The notes under the pieces are model-generated. The model was not told the DNA's origin. It worked only from the letters and a program-made list of their open reading frames with translations, and searched no databases. A stretch of 64,000 bases of DNA, from contig NZ_JAASRU010000012.1 in assembly GCF_011761495.1 (NCBI RefSeq), positions 22,387-86,386 of the forward strand, given 5' to 3'. Shown in pieces: positions 16,938 to 24,565 of this stretch. The translations under genes were made by a program, and so were the position numbers. The number at the start of each line of letters is the position of its first letter. Within the stretch, counting starts at the first letter, position 1. The DNA comes from Alkalibacillus almallahensis. Lineage in GTDB: Bacteria; Bacillota; Bacilli; Bacillales; Alkalibacillaceae.

Positions 16938-16945
16938 ATTTATAA
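16931..16945. other. attL core
   Basis: Identical for 15 bp (TTATTATATTTATAA) to 55948-55962, and 19 of 20 bp match if five more are counted. It lies beside the integrase gene, between yitU and the displaced yitV. Confidence 0.75.
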
Positions 16946-16962
16946 GATGAAAGAACATACTA

Positions 16963-16995
16963 AAACCCCTTGTAATCAACATTTTCAAGGGGTTT
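16963..16995 (-). terminator. Terminator of the integrase operon
   Basis: Ten-pair perfect stem AAACCCCTTG/CAAGGGGTTT with a 13-base loop and T-rich flank; partly usable in both directions. Confidence 0.65.
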
Positions 16996-17013
16996 GATTT
17001 GTTTAAAAAGCCA

Positions 17014-17033
17014 AAATATCACGTAAATATCAC
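17014..17033 (+). repeat. Paired integrase arm-type repeats, left end
   Basis: AAATATCAC occurs at 17014-17022 and 17025-17033, 11 bp apart, just beyond the int stop. The same arrangement recurs near attR. Tyrosine integrases bind such repeats through their N-terminal domain. Confidence 0.6.
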
Positions 17034-17040
17034 ATAATGA

Positions 17041-18243
17041 TTAGGAATTGATTTTTTGCAGCGTTTTTTGATACAACGATTTGACTTTAGCAGACGATTC
17101 TTTTTTCATTTTATTCGTAACATGCGTGTAGACTTTCAATGTTGTGTCTGGACTATCATGACCAACACGTTCCATAATATTAGGGAGCTCGTCACCTTCT
17201 TGCGTTAACATGCTTATGTGAGTATGTCGGAAAATGTGAGGTGTTGCACGTTTTTGAATTGATGTCATGCCTATAATGCGTCGCATGCGATGCCATAAAT
17301 GATTAGGCGAAAATGGATAACCATTTGTGCGGCAAAAGACAAAGTCATCATCGAGATAATCATCAAATTCCGTTCGGTATTTTAGCTTTTGCTTTTTGTT
17401 TTCATTGATCACATTGGCCAACATATCCATAAGATCTTGTTCAACTTCTATAACACGTACTGACCCTTTCGTTTTAGGTGGTGTCAGTTCAAATTCACGC
17501 ATATTATTGTTAGGGCTAAAAATCGTTTTGGATATATCAATTAAATTCCTTTCAAAATCTAAGTCCGATCGTTTTAAAGCACACATTTCTCCTGGTCGCA
17601 TACCGGTGAAAGCCAAAAGAAAAAAGCACTCACGATCTAAAGGGCGACCATGTTTTGAAACAACATCTAGAAATTCGTTTAATTCATGTGATTCCAAATA
17701 CTTTTGATCAATGTTGTCACTCTTTATTTCATCAACGGTTTTTTGCTTTTTAGGCAACTCAATATCATCACCAGGATTATCCTTTATCAATCGAGCTTTT
17801 CGAGCATACTTAAAAATCATGTTAGCACATGCATGAATACTTCTTAATGAACTTTCTGCGTATATTTGATGCAATTCATACAAAACCTTTTGATATAAAC
17901 GAAAGTCGATTTTTTCGATTTTAGCTTGTCCAAACTTACTATTTAATACATCAATCTCATGTCGACGTAAGCGAATAGAGGTTTCTTTATTACCCGATTG
18001 TTGATAAACCGCAAACCATTCGCTAGCCACTTCTTGAAAGGTTATGTTCTTAGCTCTTTGAACATCAATGTCATTCATCTTGATTGTATTTAGAGCCTTT
18101 TCAATTTTTTGTTTCACTTCACGCTTCGTCTGGCCACGTCGTCTGATTTGCTGACGTTTGCCAGTAGCTGGGTTCGGTGGCCCTTCCGCATAGCCTTCCC
18201 AACGAACATTACCTGATGGCAACGTCACTTTTTCATATCTCAT
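17041..18243 (-). CDS. int: Tyrosine integrase
   Basis: Site-specific recombinase of 400 residues. N-terminal AP2-like arm-binding domain (1-55; ends in a KREVKQKIEKAL helix), SAM-like core-binding domain (about 65-165), catalytic domain (about 180-390) with Arg in FTGMRPGEMC, the HIFRH motif in TPHIFRHTHISML and the tyrosine nucleophile in TLKVYTHV. ATG 18243 has GAGGAGG eight bases upstream. It lies five bases beyond immA, transcribed from the same SOS-type promoter, and next to attL, as expected. Confidence 0.95.
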   Translation of the reverse strand: MRYEKVTLPSGNVRWEGYAEGPPNPATGKRQQIRRRGQTKREVKQKIEKALNTIKMNDIDVQRAKNITFQEVASEWFAVYQQSGNKETSIRLRRHEIDVLNSKFGQAKIEKIDFRLYQKVLYELHQIYAESSLRSIHACANMIFKYARKARLIKDNPGDDIELPKKQKTVDEIKSDNIDQKYLESHELNEFLDVVSKHGRPLDRECFFLLAFTGMRPGEMCALKRSDLDFERNLIDISKTIFSPNNNMREFELTPPKTKGSVRVIEVEQDLMDMLANVINENKKQKLKYRTEFDDYLDDDFVFCRTNGYPFSPNHLWHRMRRIIGMTSIQKRATPHIFRHTHISMLTQEGDELPNIMERVGHDSPDTTLKVYTHVTNKMKKESSAKVKSLYQKTLQKINS

Positions 18244-18256
18244 TGTACACACCTCC

Positions 18257-18760
18257 TCATCGGTAGCTTAAACCATTTTCGGCAGTCAAAAGGGTAGACT
18301 TTTGGTTACGATAGATCTGATTAAGCCGATCATAAACTAATGATTGCCTGATGCAGAAGGTTTCGGCTAATATACCGATAATATACGGGTCGCTAAAATC
18401 GAAATGTTGAAGCATGTGATACGGTAATGCTGCGTACATCGCAAAAGCTTGAGCGTCTTGTTCTTGTAATTCTCGGAATGCTCTAGGCATTAAGGACTGA
18501 TGGCCTGCATGTCGTAAAATGTGGCATAGTTCATGAAAAAATTGTTCGCGCTGAATTGACTTGGGTTCTCTCGAATCGACGATAATCCCACGATATCGAA
18601 CAATGACATCAAAACGAGGGGGCATAGGTTTACGGTTCGTGTGGATATAAAAAATGCGACCGATGCGGTCGATGTCTAAGTCTTGAGGTCTCATGATCTT
18701 GTGGCGTAAATAAATGTTTGTGACAAAGTCTTCAAGTGCAGTCGTTTGATAATTGATCAT
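18257..18760 (-). CDS. ImmA/IrrE-family metallopeptidase
   Basis: Zinc protease of 167 residues with HELCH in QFFHELCHILRHAGH near residue 90 and a downstream Glu in QEQDAQAFAMYAAL. In ICEBs1 and many prophages ImmA cleaves the ImmR/CI repressor to start induction; that role is inferred here from motif and location in the immunity region. GGGAG nine bases before ATG 18760 sets the start. Co-transcribed with int. Confidence 0.88.
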   Translation of the reverse strand: MINYQTTALEDFVTNIYLRHKIMRPQDLDIDRIGRIFYIHTNRKPMPPRFDVIVRYRGIIVDSREPKSIQREQFFHELCHILRHAGHQSLMPRAFRELQEQDAQAFAMYAALPYHMLQHFDFSDPYIIGILAETFCIRQSLVYDRLNQIYRNQKSTLLTAENGLSYR

Positions 18761-18782
18761 ATTTTCACTCTCCCTTATCGAC

Positions 18783-18811
18783 ATTATACGAACAAATGTT
18801 CTGTTTTTCAA
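18783..18811 (-). promoter_or_regulatory. Promoter of immA-int
   Basis: On the minus strand TTGAAA (18806-18811), exactly 17 bp, TATAAT (18783-18788), 23 bases before the immA start. The spacer contains a LexA-type box. Confidence 0.75.
18789..18802. promoter_or_regulatory. LexA (SOS) box in the immA-int promoter spacer
   Basis: CGAACAAATGTTCT differs from the Bacillus SOS consensus CGAACRNRYGTTCG only at the last base. It fills the spacer between -35 and -10, where bound LexA would block RNA polymerase. Confidence 0.7.
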
Positions 18812-18814
18812 CAT

Positions 18815-18843
18815 AAAAAAGACACCTCTTTACAAGGTGTCTC
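18815..18843 (-). terminator. Terminator of the cargo pair
   Basis: GACACCT/AGGTGTC stem with a seven-base loop and T-run on the minus strand, directly upstream of the immA promoter. Confidence 0.8.
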
Positions 18844-18848
18844 AAAAT

Positions 18849-19247
18849 TTAATCGCTAATATGAAGTTCTTCTGTCTCATCCAAACCAGTAATAGGTAGC
18901 CCTTCACTTCTATACGCTATTTTAGAATCAAGTAATAAAGCTCCAAATTCATCATTCTCCACATCTTCATGAATTCGTATGTAGGCAGCGTATAAGTTTA
19001 GGCCATCAAATGTATCAGTGTCTCTAACCTCTTCTGATAAATGTTCTGCAAGATTTTCTAATTGTTCAGGATCGTCGCTGTCTGTTACTGCTCGCACACG
19101 TAATACATTTTCTCGTTCGTCATCTTCCTCAACAATTTCATATTCAGGTATGTTCTTACTGTCCTCAGTAACACCAACAATGACAATGAAAGCTAATAAT
19201 ACAACAAAAATTCCTGCAATAACTTTGAAAGTTTTGCTTCTAAACAT
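18849..19247 (-). CDS. Single-pass membrane protein, prophage cargo
   Basis: Protein of 132 residues: basic start, one helix (about 9-26) and an acidic extracellular domain (about 30-132) with no cysteines. Looks exported and membrane-tethered. GAAGGAG precedes ATG 19247. It lies with the next gene between immA and the repressor, a position where lysogenic-conversion genes are often found. Family not recognised. Confidence 0.65.
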   Translation of the reverse strand: MFRSKTFKVIAGIFVVLLAFIVIVGVTEDSKNIPEYEIVEEDDERENVLRVRAVTDSDDPEQLENLAEHLSEEVRDTDTFDGLNLYAAYIRIHEDVENDEFGALLLDSKIAYRSEGLPITGLDETEELHISD

Positions 19248-19260
19248 TATATATTCTCCT

Positions 19261-19857
19261 TCACGTATTCAGCTTTTTTTCTAACCTTTTCCTTCTTCCC
19301 TCAAAACCACCTTTTGTTCCATCTTTCAGTTGTAGTGATAATGCTATGTCGCAGATTTCTATAGCTTCTTGATATCTTTCTTGGTTCTCGAATATTATAG
19401 ATAATCTTTTGAAAGACGGTATACTTGGAGGAACGAATTCATTGGTATGTTCCAGTATCTCGTAATGTTCATATTTCATTTCTTCCAATACATCCGGTGC
19501 TAACCTAATACTCTCTTTACACAATTCAATACAATCATCCAATGCATCATCATCGCTGTACCTTAAACCGTAATAGTAATCTATCATCATGTTTAAAAGA
19601 AAATGTTTGCGAATTATAGTATTTTTACATAATTCATAAGCTTTGGCTAGATGGTCTTTTGCGATACGTTCATTTACGTACATATTCTCTTGCGCAATTC
19701 GCTCATGTTCTAGATATTTTTCATGCCAATCAGGTCTCTTGTTATACTCAGAAAATTTTCTGGTTTTTCTAAGACTATCATCTAGGTGGCTATCCTTATT
19801 TTCTTGTGTCTTGTTTGATTCTTGAATCAGATTCTTTATAAATTTAAATAACCCCAT
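19261..19857 (-). CDS. Helical TPR-like protein, prophage cargo
   Basis: About 198 residues. N-terminus MGLFKFIKNLIQ is amphipathic and could touch the membrane; the rest is helical, with HLAKAYELCKN, CIELCKESIRLAPD and YQEAIEICDIALSLQ spaced like tetratricopeptide repeats. The start at 19857 has GGGAGGGAG upstream; the frame is open further upstream without a site. Expressed in the lysogen with the downstream membrane protein, from the repressor side. Function unknown. Confidence 0.6.
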   Translation of the reverse strand: MGLFKFIKNLIQESNKTQENKDSHLDDSLRKTRKFSEYNKRPDWHEKYLEHERIAQENMYVNERIAKDHLAKAYELCKNTIIRKHFLLNMMIDYYYGLRYSDDDALDDCIELCKESIRLAPDVLEEMKYEHYEILEHTNEFVPPSIPSFKRLSIIFENQERYQEAIEICDIALSLQLKDGTKGGFEGRRKRLEKKLNT

Positions 19858-19926
19858 TTTGCTCCCTCCCTGTTTATGAAAAATAAACACACTAGCTATA
19901 GTGTGTTTTGGTTAACTAATAAAACA

Positions 19927-20313
19927 TTATTCCTCATTCTTCTTCTGAGACTGCTCATATATAAATTGAAAATATGATTCCAGTTGTTTCATTTCTTCTG
20001 GACCCATCTGCTTCCACTTCTCGATATCGAAGAAACCCGAATCCTCAATGCCATATTTCTCTAGCAAACGATTGTGTTCTGCTATGGGATCGAAGTCATT
20101 ACCCTGTTCTTTATCAGTTTTCCCTAAAAGGTAATCGACAGTGACATCTAAAACACTGGACAATTTCTCTAACGTCGAAAAATCGGGTTCTCTGACACCA
20201 CTCTCATATTTAGCGATAGTTGAATAAGATACACCGACTTTGTTAGCTAAAATTTCTCTAGACATTTTTTCTTTTTCTCTTAATTTTTTTAGTCTGTGAC
20301 TAAAGTTATTCAT
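19927..20313 (-). CDS. CI/ImmR-like prophage repressor (XRE family)
   Basis: DNA-binding repressor of 128 residues. HTH_3 domain at residues 5-60 (LANKVGVSYSTIAKYESGVREPDFSTL) and an acidic helical C-terminus that could be the ImmA cleavage or dimer region. ATG 20313 has GGAGG seven bases upstream, better than ATG 20319. Divergent from the Cro-like gene across three GGAC-N5-GTCC operators. It is the probable keeper of lysogeny. Confidence 0.88.
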   Translation of the reverse strand: MNNFSHRLKKLREKEKMSREILANKVGVSYSTIAKYESGVREPDFSTLEKLSSVLDVTVDYLLGKTDKEQGNDFDPIAEHNRLLEKYGIEDSGFFDIEKWKQMGPEEMKQLESYFQFIYEQSQKKNEE

Positions 20314-20393
20314 TTTCATGCCTCCATTAAGGCTGATTTTACACTATTTGTCCAACTCCTAAAATATTTTTGGACAAAATGGGTAGAAAAGTG

Positions 20394-20422
20394 TTGACTT
20401 TGGACGTTGTGTCCATTATAGT
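20394..20422 (+). promoter_or_regulatory. Rightward early promoter (PR)
   Basis: TTGACT (20394-20399), 17 bp, TATAGT (20417-20422). Operator O1 occupies the spacer. Confidence 0.7.
20401..20415. promoter_or_regulatory. Repressor operator O1
   Basis: TGGAC-GTTGT-GTCCA, a 15-bp dyad lying within the PR spacer; a bound repressor would block the promoter. Confidence 0.7.
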
Positions 20423-20432
20423 ATTAATTAAC

Positions 20433-20447
20433 AGGACAAAACGTCCA
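20433..20447. promoter_or_regulatory. Repressor operator O2
   Basis: AGGAC-AAAAC-GTCCA, same dyad as O1, at the start of the early transcript. O1 and O2 centres are 32 bp apart, about three helical turns. Confidence 0.7.
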
Positions 20448-20468
20448 AATGTTAGGGGGGGTGTGAAC

Positions 20469-20708
20469 ATGCGCGTCAACTTAAGGAACACACGAATCAA
20501 GCAAGGTTACAAGGATGTTGACAAGTTAGCTAATGCTATTGGAATATCAGCATCTTATTACTACAAGATAGAGCAAGGTAAAAGAACACCAGGGATTGAT
20601 TTAGCGAAAAAAATTGCCGATGTATTAGATCAAACAGTCGATGATCTTTTTTTAAATCAAAACTTGGACGAAATGTCCAGAAAACAAAAAGAACAGGAGG
20701 TGTGTTAA
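20469..20708 (+). CDS. Cro-like XRE regulator
   Basis: Seventy-nine residues with an HTH_3 fold (DVDKLANAIGISASYYYKIEQGKRTPGIDLAKKIA in parts). First gene of the rightward operon, so it likely competes with the repressor at the GGAC-N5-GTCC operators. ATG 20469 follows a strong AGGGGGGG site. Its own 3' end contains operator O3. Confidence 0.85.
   Translation: MRVNLRNTRIKQGYKDVDKLANAIGISASYYYKIEQGKRTPGIDLAKKIADVLDQTVDDLFLNQNLDEMSRKQKEQEVC
20665..20679. promoter_or_regulatory. Operator O3 inside the cro 3' end
   Basis: TGGAC-GAAAT-GTCCA, the third perfect copy of the dyad, 232 bp from O2. It could allow looping or act as a roadblock to early transcription. Confidence 0.6.
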
Positions 20709-20933
20709 ATGGACCACGATGTAGATCATGCAATCTTTTTCAACAAAGTCAAGAAAGCTAGAGACTCTTTAAATGGATTAACTAAAGAAGAAAGAAAGTT
20801 AGCCATTAGTTTTCTGCAGCAGACTTTAGATCTTGAAGAAAGCGATTGTTCAGCCACTGTTGAGTTTAAACCTAGTGGCGAAAAGATAGCCCAAAATGTT
20901 GAAAAAATTCATTCACAAATTTCAAGGAGGTGA
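20709..20933 (+). CDS. Small phage protein
   Basis: Seventy-four residues, acidic and helical (NKVKKARDSLNGLTKEERKLAISFLQQTL). AGGAGG precedes ATG 20709, immediately after the cro stop. No family recognised; early operon member. Confidence 0.6.
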   Translation: MDHDVDHAIFFNKVKKARDSLNGLTKEERKLAISFLQQTLDLEESDCSATVEFKPSGEKIAQNVEKIHSQISRR

Positions 20934-20937
20934 AATC

Positions 20938-21249
20938 ATGCTCTCGATCGACACCAACGAATTAGAACAATCCATTGAACAGATCATCGAATCATCAGTC
21001 AACAAAGCAATTGAAAAACACGCATTGAAAGAACAATTACCACCGATTTTAACACGAAAAGAGTTTATGGAACTGGTTGGGATTAGCAATACCAAATGTA
21101 ACGAACTGTTTCATCGTGAGGATTTCCCAGTTATTCGAGATTTTGGTCATCCAAGAGTGCCAACAAAAGAGCTTATGGAATGGATATCTTTCAACACAGA
21201 GTGGAGCCGAAAACATTTTACCAATCAAGACTTCAAATCCGTGATCTAG
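20938..21249 (+). CDS. Excisionase-like DNA-binding protein
   Basis: About 103 residues. A helical N-terminus (EQSIEQIIESSVNKAIEKHA) is followed by PPILTRKEFMELVGISNTKC and DFPVIRDFGHPRVPTKELMEW, the winged-helix pattern of DUF771/MerR-like excisionases that reads a helix, a wing with R, and a second helix. It may direct excision or regulation. AAGGAGG precedes ATG 20938. Confidence 0.65.
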   Translation: MLSIDTNELEQSIEQIIESSVNKAIEKHALKEQLPPILTRKEFMELVGISNTKCNELFHREDFPVIRDFGHPRVPTKELMEWISFNTEWSRKHFTNQDFKSVI

Positions 21250-21302
21250 TTTCATCTTATCAATCAATCAAATCAAAAAAGGTATAAGGGAGAGGAAAAT
21301 TT

Positions 21303-21827
21303 ATGGCACAAGGTAGAGGAAGATCTGCTAAACGCTTGAGGGAAGCACGTAAAGAAAAAGGACAAACACAGCTACAACTATCGCTAGATACTTACCAATC
21401 AAGAGAGTCGGTAACTAAGCAGGAAAACGAAGAGTTCAGAGTGCAACCGCATTTAGCGAAATATTTCACTGAAGAATACAACGATCCACGCGTAGCTATC
21501 GAGGCGGCTCATGAGTACACCGGTTGGGGAACGCCTTGGCTAGACGGTGCAGCGTTTGATGATCATCGAGCATCAGTGTTGTTACAAACCAAACGAGAAG
21601 TTCAAGAAGCTCTAGACAAAATAGACGACGTTAACGTTGCTAAGAATCCAAATACCATAGCTGAATATGAGCGAAGCGAAATACGAGATTTGCTAGTTGA
21701 GTCAGCTGAGGCTATGACATTTATCAAGCAAGAAATAGCAATCATGTGTAAGGACTATCGATTTGACTGGATGGAGCTTTGGGATGAGGTTAACAACCGT
21801 CTTAAGTCACGCCAGTACATTAAATAA
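21303..21827 (+). CDS. HTH-containing phage regulatory protein
   Basis: Protein of 174 residues. The N-terminus (GRSAKRLREARKEKGQTQLQLSLDTYQSRESVTKQENEEFRVQP in parts) resembles an XRE domain; the rest is helical and conserved in Firmicute phages in my recollection (EYNDPRVAIEAAHEYTGWGTPWLDG). GGGAGAGG precedes ATG 21303. Role unknown. Confidence 0.6.
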   Translation: MAQGRGRSAKRLREARKEKGQTQLQLSLDTYQSRESVTKQENEEFRVQPHLAKYFTEEYNDPRVAIEAAHEYTGWGTPWLDGAAFDDHRASVLLQTKREVQEALDKIDDVNVAKNPNTIAEYERSEIRDLLVESAEAMTFIKQEIAIMCKDYRFDWMELWDEVNNRLKSRQYIK

Positions 21828-21840
21828 AGGAGGCATTCAA

Positions 21841-22035
21841 ATGAGTTTAGGTGAGTTGTCGAAATGGGAGAAGCGATTAGAAGAGGCGTTGAAAAGTCCA
21901 TTTAAGATTTATCGATTAGATAACATTTTGAGAGATATGAGAGACGCTTACGATTTGCAGAATCCAAAGAATCATCGTGAATTGAAATTCTATCGCAAGG
22001 TTGAACAACACTTACTAGATGCGGAGGTAGCCTAA
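21841..22035 (+). CDS. Small phage protein of 64 residues
   Basis: Charged helical protein. AAAGGAGG lies before ATG 21841; the stop overlaps the next start (TAATG). No family recognised. Confidence 0.6.
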   Translation: MSLGELSKWEKRLEEALKSPFKIYRLDNILRDMRDAYDLQNPKNHRELKFYRKVEQHLLDAEVA

Positions 22036-22295
22036 TGGAACGTGAACAACAATTAGAAGCAGAGATCAGAAAAGAAGAAAGCTGCATTGATTATTTATTT
22101 AGCCGACTAGATATCGAACTTGACCATCGGAATTACGATAACGCATTAGCACTTAATGAAGATCTAATCAAATCTATGCAGCGTGCTCGTAAGTTAAAAC
22201 ATGAATTTAACTACATGAAGCATCTACAAAGCGTAGCACAACAAATGCAAGCCGATGGCATCAACGCACAAATAATCTTTTGGCCAAAAAAATAA
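22035..22295 (+). CDS. Small coiled-coil phage protein of 86 residues
   Basis: Translationally coupled to the previous gene through TAATG, with GCGGAGG upstream. Heptad-like EQQLEAEIRKEESCIDYLFSRLDIEL start and a hydrophobic NAQIIFWPKK end. No family recognised. Confidence 0.6.
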   Translation: MEREQQLEAEIRKEESCIDYLFSRLDIELDHRNYDNALALNEDLIKSMQRARKLKHEFNYMKHLQSVAQQMQADGINAQIIFWPKK

Positions 22296-22390
22296 CCGCT
22301 TGGCAGAGCGGTCATTAGAAAGACTGGATAAAAAACTTCTATCACGTCTATTATAACTTTTTGACGTGACGGGAGCAAGGAGGAAAAAGC

Positions 22391-24373
22391 ATGGATATTA
22401 AACTATTGAATTTGAAGTTAGTTAACTTCAAAGGTGTTAAAGAATTCGAGCTCAACGCAGAAGGGCAAAACGTGAAAGTTTATGGTGATAACGCAACTGG
22501 TAAAACGACGATTGCAGATGGGTTCCAATGGTTACTATTTGATAAAGACAGCAGCAACAAGAAGGATTTTCAGATTAAGCAAGTTGATGAACATGGACAA
22601 GAATTACACAACTTAGATCACGAAGTTGAAGCAACCTTCTTAATTAACAATCAAGAGTTAACACTGAAGAAAGTTTACAAAGAGAAATGGACTAAAAAAC
22701 GCGGTTCGGTTAACAAAGAGTTCTCAGGTCATACAACCGACTATTTTATTGATGGTGTTCCAAGCAAAAAGAAAGAATTTGCCGACAAGGTCGCTGAGAT
22801 TATCGATGAAGACGTATTTAAGCTTTTAACGTCACCAAGTTACTTTAATGAACAACTTCACTGGAAAGATCGTCGTAACACTTTATTAGAAGTTGCTGGG
22901 GACGTATCGGATGAAGAGGTCTACTCATCCAACCATGACTTAGAAAAGCTTAAAGACATCTTAGACAATCGTTCAGTCGATGATCATAAGAAAGTGATTG
23001 CTTCCAAGCGTAAAGAGATCAACGAAGAATTAGAACGCATTCCCGTTCGGATTGATGAAATTAACCGCAATTTACCTGATGTAAACGGATTAACAAAAGA
23101 AGGTATTCAACAATCACTAGACAGCTACCAACAAGAGATTGATCAATACCAATCGAAAATCAATGATATTCTAAACGGCTCAGACATTAACAACTTGAAA
23201 AAGAAATTAAGTGACATTGATTTAGAAGTATCCAACCTTAAAAACGAATACGAGCAGCAAGGACAGGCTGAACTAAATAAGACGAAAATTTCGAAGCAAG
23301 AACAAGAGTCTAACAAGTCCATTATTCAATCCAAAATCGACACAGCAGAGCAACAAATTGAGCGTAAAAAGAAAGTCATCACTGATAACGAAGCTGAGAT
23401 GGAACGTTTAAGAAACGATTATCACGAGGTTAGTCAGGAAGAATTCGAGCATGACGAGGAATGTGAATGCCCAACATGTGGTCAAGAGTTGCCTGAAGAA
23501 CAAGTTGAAGCTTCTCGTCGAAAAGCTGAGGAAGAATTCAACAAACTCAAGTCTAGAAAGCTTGAGAAAATTCAAAGCGATGGCATAGCGCTAAAACAAA
23601 AAAATGACAATCTGAAAGTCGAAATTGAGAACCTTCAGGCTGAGATTAATAAGTACCAAGAGCAAATAAATGAGATTGATAAGCTCATCAAAAAGTGTGA
23701 CGACAAGATTAGTGAACTTGAAAATCAAGTTGTAGATGCGACGGAAACGAAAGCGTATCAAGAGAAGATGAAAGAGCGCCAAGACATTGAAGCTAAGATT
23801 GCTGATTACCAATCATCTATAGAGCCATCAATCCAAGAGAATGAAACCAACATCCAAGACTTAAAAGAAAAACAAAAGGGGCTGCAAGCTGATCTAAGTA
23901 AATTAGAGCAAGCTGAAACAAGCCAAAAACGGATAGCTGAATTGGAACAACAAGAGAAGGATTTAGCAGCTGAATTTGAACAGCTTGAAGAAGAGTTGTA
24001 TCTAGCAGAAGAGTTCATTCGAACGAAAGTGAACTTGCTGGAAGGTAAGATCAACGACAAATTCAAGTACGCACGCTTCAAGCTATTTAAAGAAAACATT
24101 AACGGCGGTTTAGAAGAGACGTGCGAAACACTTTATGAAGGTGTTCCGTATTCAAGCGGATTGAATAACGCAGCGCGAATCAATGTTGGATTAGACATTA
24201 TCAATACGCTATCTGATCACTACGGCTTCAATGCCCCAATTTTTGTTGATAACGCAGAAGCCGTTACAGAGTTAATTGACACAAACGCTCAAACGATTAG
24301 CTTAGTCGTTTCTGAACAAGATAAAGCGTTACGAGTAGAACAACCTGAACAAAATCAAAAGGAGGCAGTTTAA
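22391..24373 (+). CDS. SbcC/Rad50-like zinc-hook ATPase
   Basis: SMC-like ATPase of 660 residues. Walker A is GDNATGKTT near residue 33. Two long coiled coils (about 200-350 and 385-560) flank a zinc hook, CPTCGQELP near residue 368. The C-terminal half has SSGLNNAARINVGLDIIN, the signature-motif equivalent, and IFVDNAEAV as Walker B, where the usual DE pair reads DN. It is shorter than bacterial SbcC (about 1000). No SbcD nuclease lies beside it; RecT and an MBL-fold protein follow, so the set is probably a phage recombination module that processes DNA ends. Confidence 0.85.
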   Translation: MDIKLLNLKLVNFKGVKEFELNAEGQNVKVYGDNATGKTTIADGFQWLLFDKDSSNKKDFQIKQVDEHGQELHNLDHEVEATFLINNQELTLKKVYKEKWTKKRGSVNKEFSGHTTDYFIDGVPSKKKEFADKVAEIIDEDVFKLLTSPSYFNEQLHWKDRRNTLLEVAGDVSDEEVYSSNHDLEKLKDILDNRSVDDHKKVIASKRKEINEELERIPVRIDEINRNLPDVNGLTKEGIQQSLDSYQQEIDQYQSKINDILNGSDINNLKKKLSDIDLEVSNLKNEYEQQGQAELNKTKISKQEQESNKSIIQSKIDTAEQQIERKKKVITDNEAEMERLRNDYHEVSQEEFEHDEECECPTCGQELPEEQVEASRRKAEEEFNKLKSRKLEKIQSDGIALKQKNDNLKVEIENLQAEINKYQEQINEIDKLIKKCDDKISELENQVVDATETKAYQEKMKERQDIEAKIADYQSSIEPSIQENETNIQDLKEKQKGLQADLSKLEQAETSQKRIAELEQQEKDLAAEFEQLEEELYLAEEFIRTKVNLLEGKINDKFKYARFKLFKENINGGLEETCETLYEGVPYSSGLNNAARINVGLDIINTLSDHYGFNAPIFVDNAEAVTELIDTNAQTISLVVSEQDKALRVEQPEQNQKEAV

Positions 24374-24565
24374 ATGGGTGAACATGTGATTGTCTTAGAA
24401 ATTTCAAATGCAACAGAAGAGCAAATCCAAACGGGACTAGGAAAAGCTTTTGCAGACTTTTGTTCCGAAAATATAGGAACTGGAATTAAAGCCAATGTTC
24501 TAACAGAAAAAGCTGCCGAAGAAGTAACAAATATCATTCATGAGGAGGAATCTTACAATGAGTAA
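24374..24565 (+). CDS. Small phage protein between ATPase and RecT
   Basis: Sixty-three residues, acidic. AAAGGAGG precedes ATG 24374 and the 3' end overlaps the recT start by eight bases. Conserved position suggests a partner in the recombination module; function unknown. Confidence 0.6.
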   Translation: MGEHVIVLEISNATEEQIQTGLGKAFADFCSENIGTGIKANVLTEKAAEEVTNIIHEEESYNE

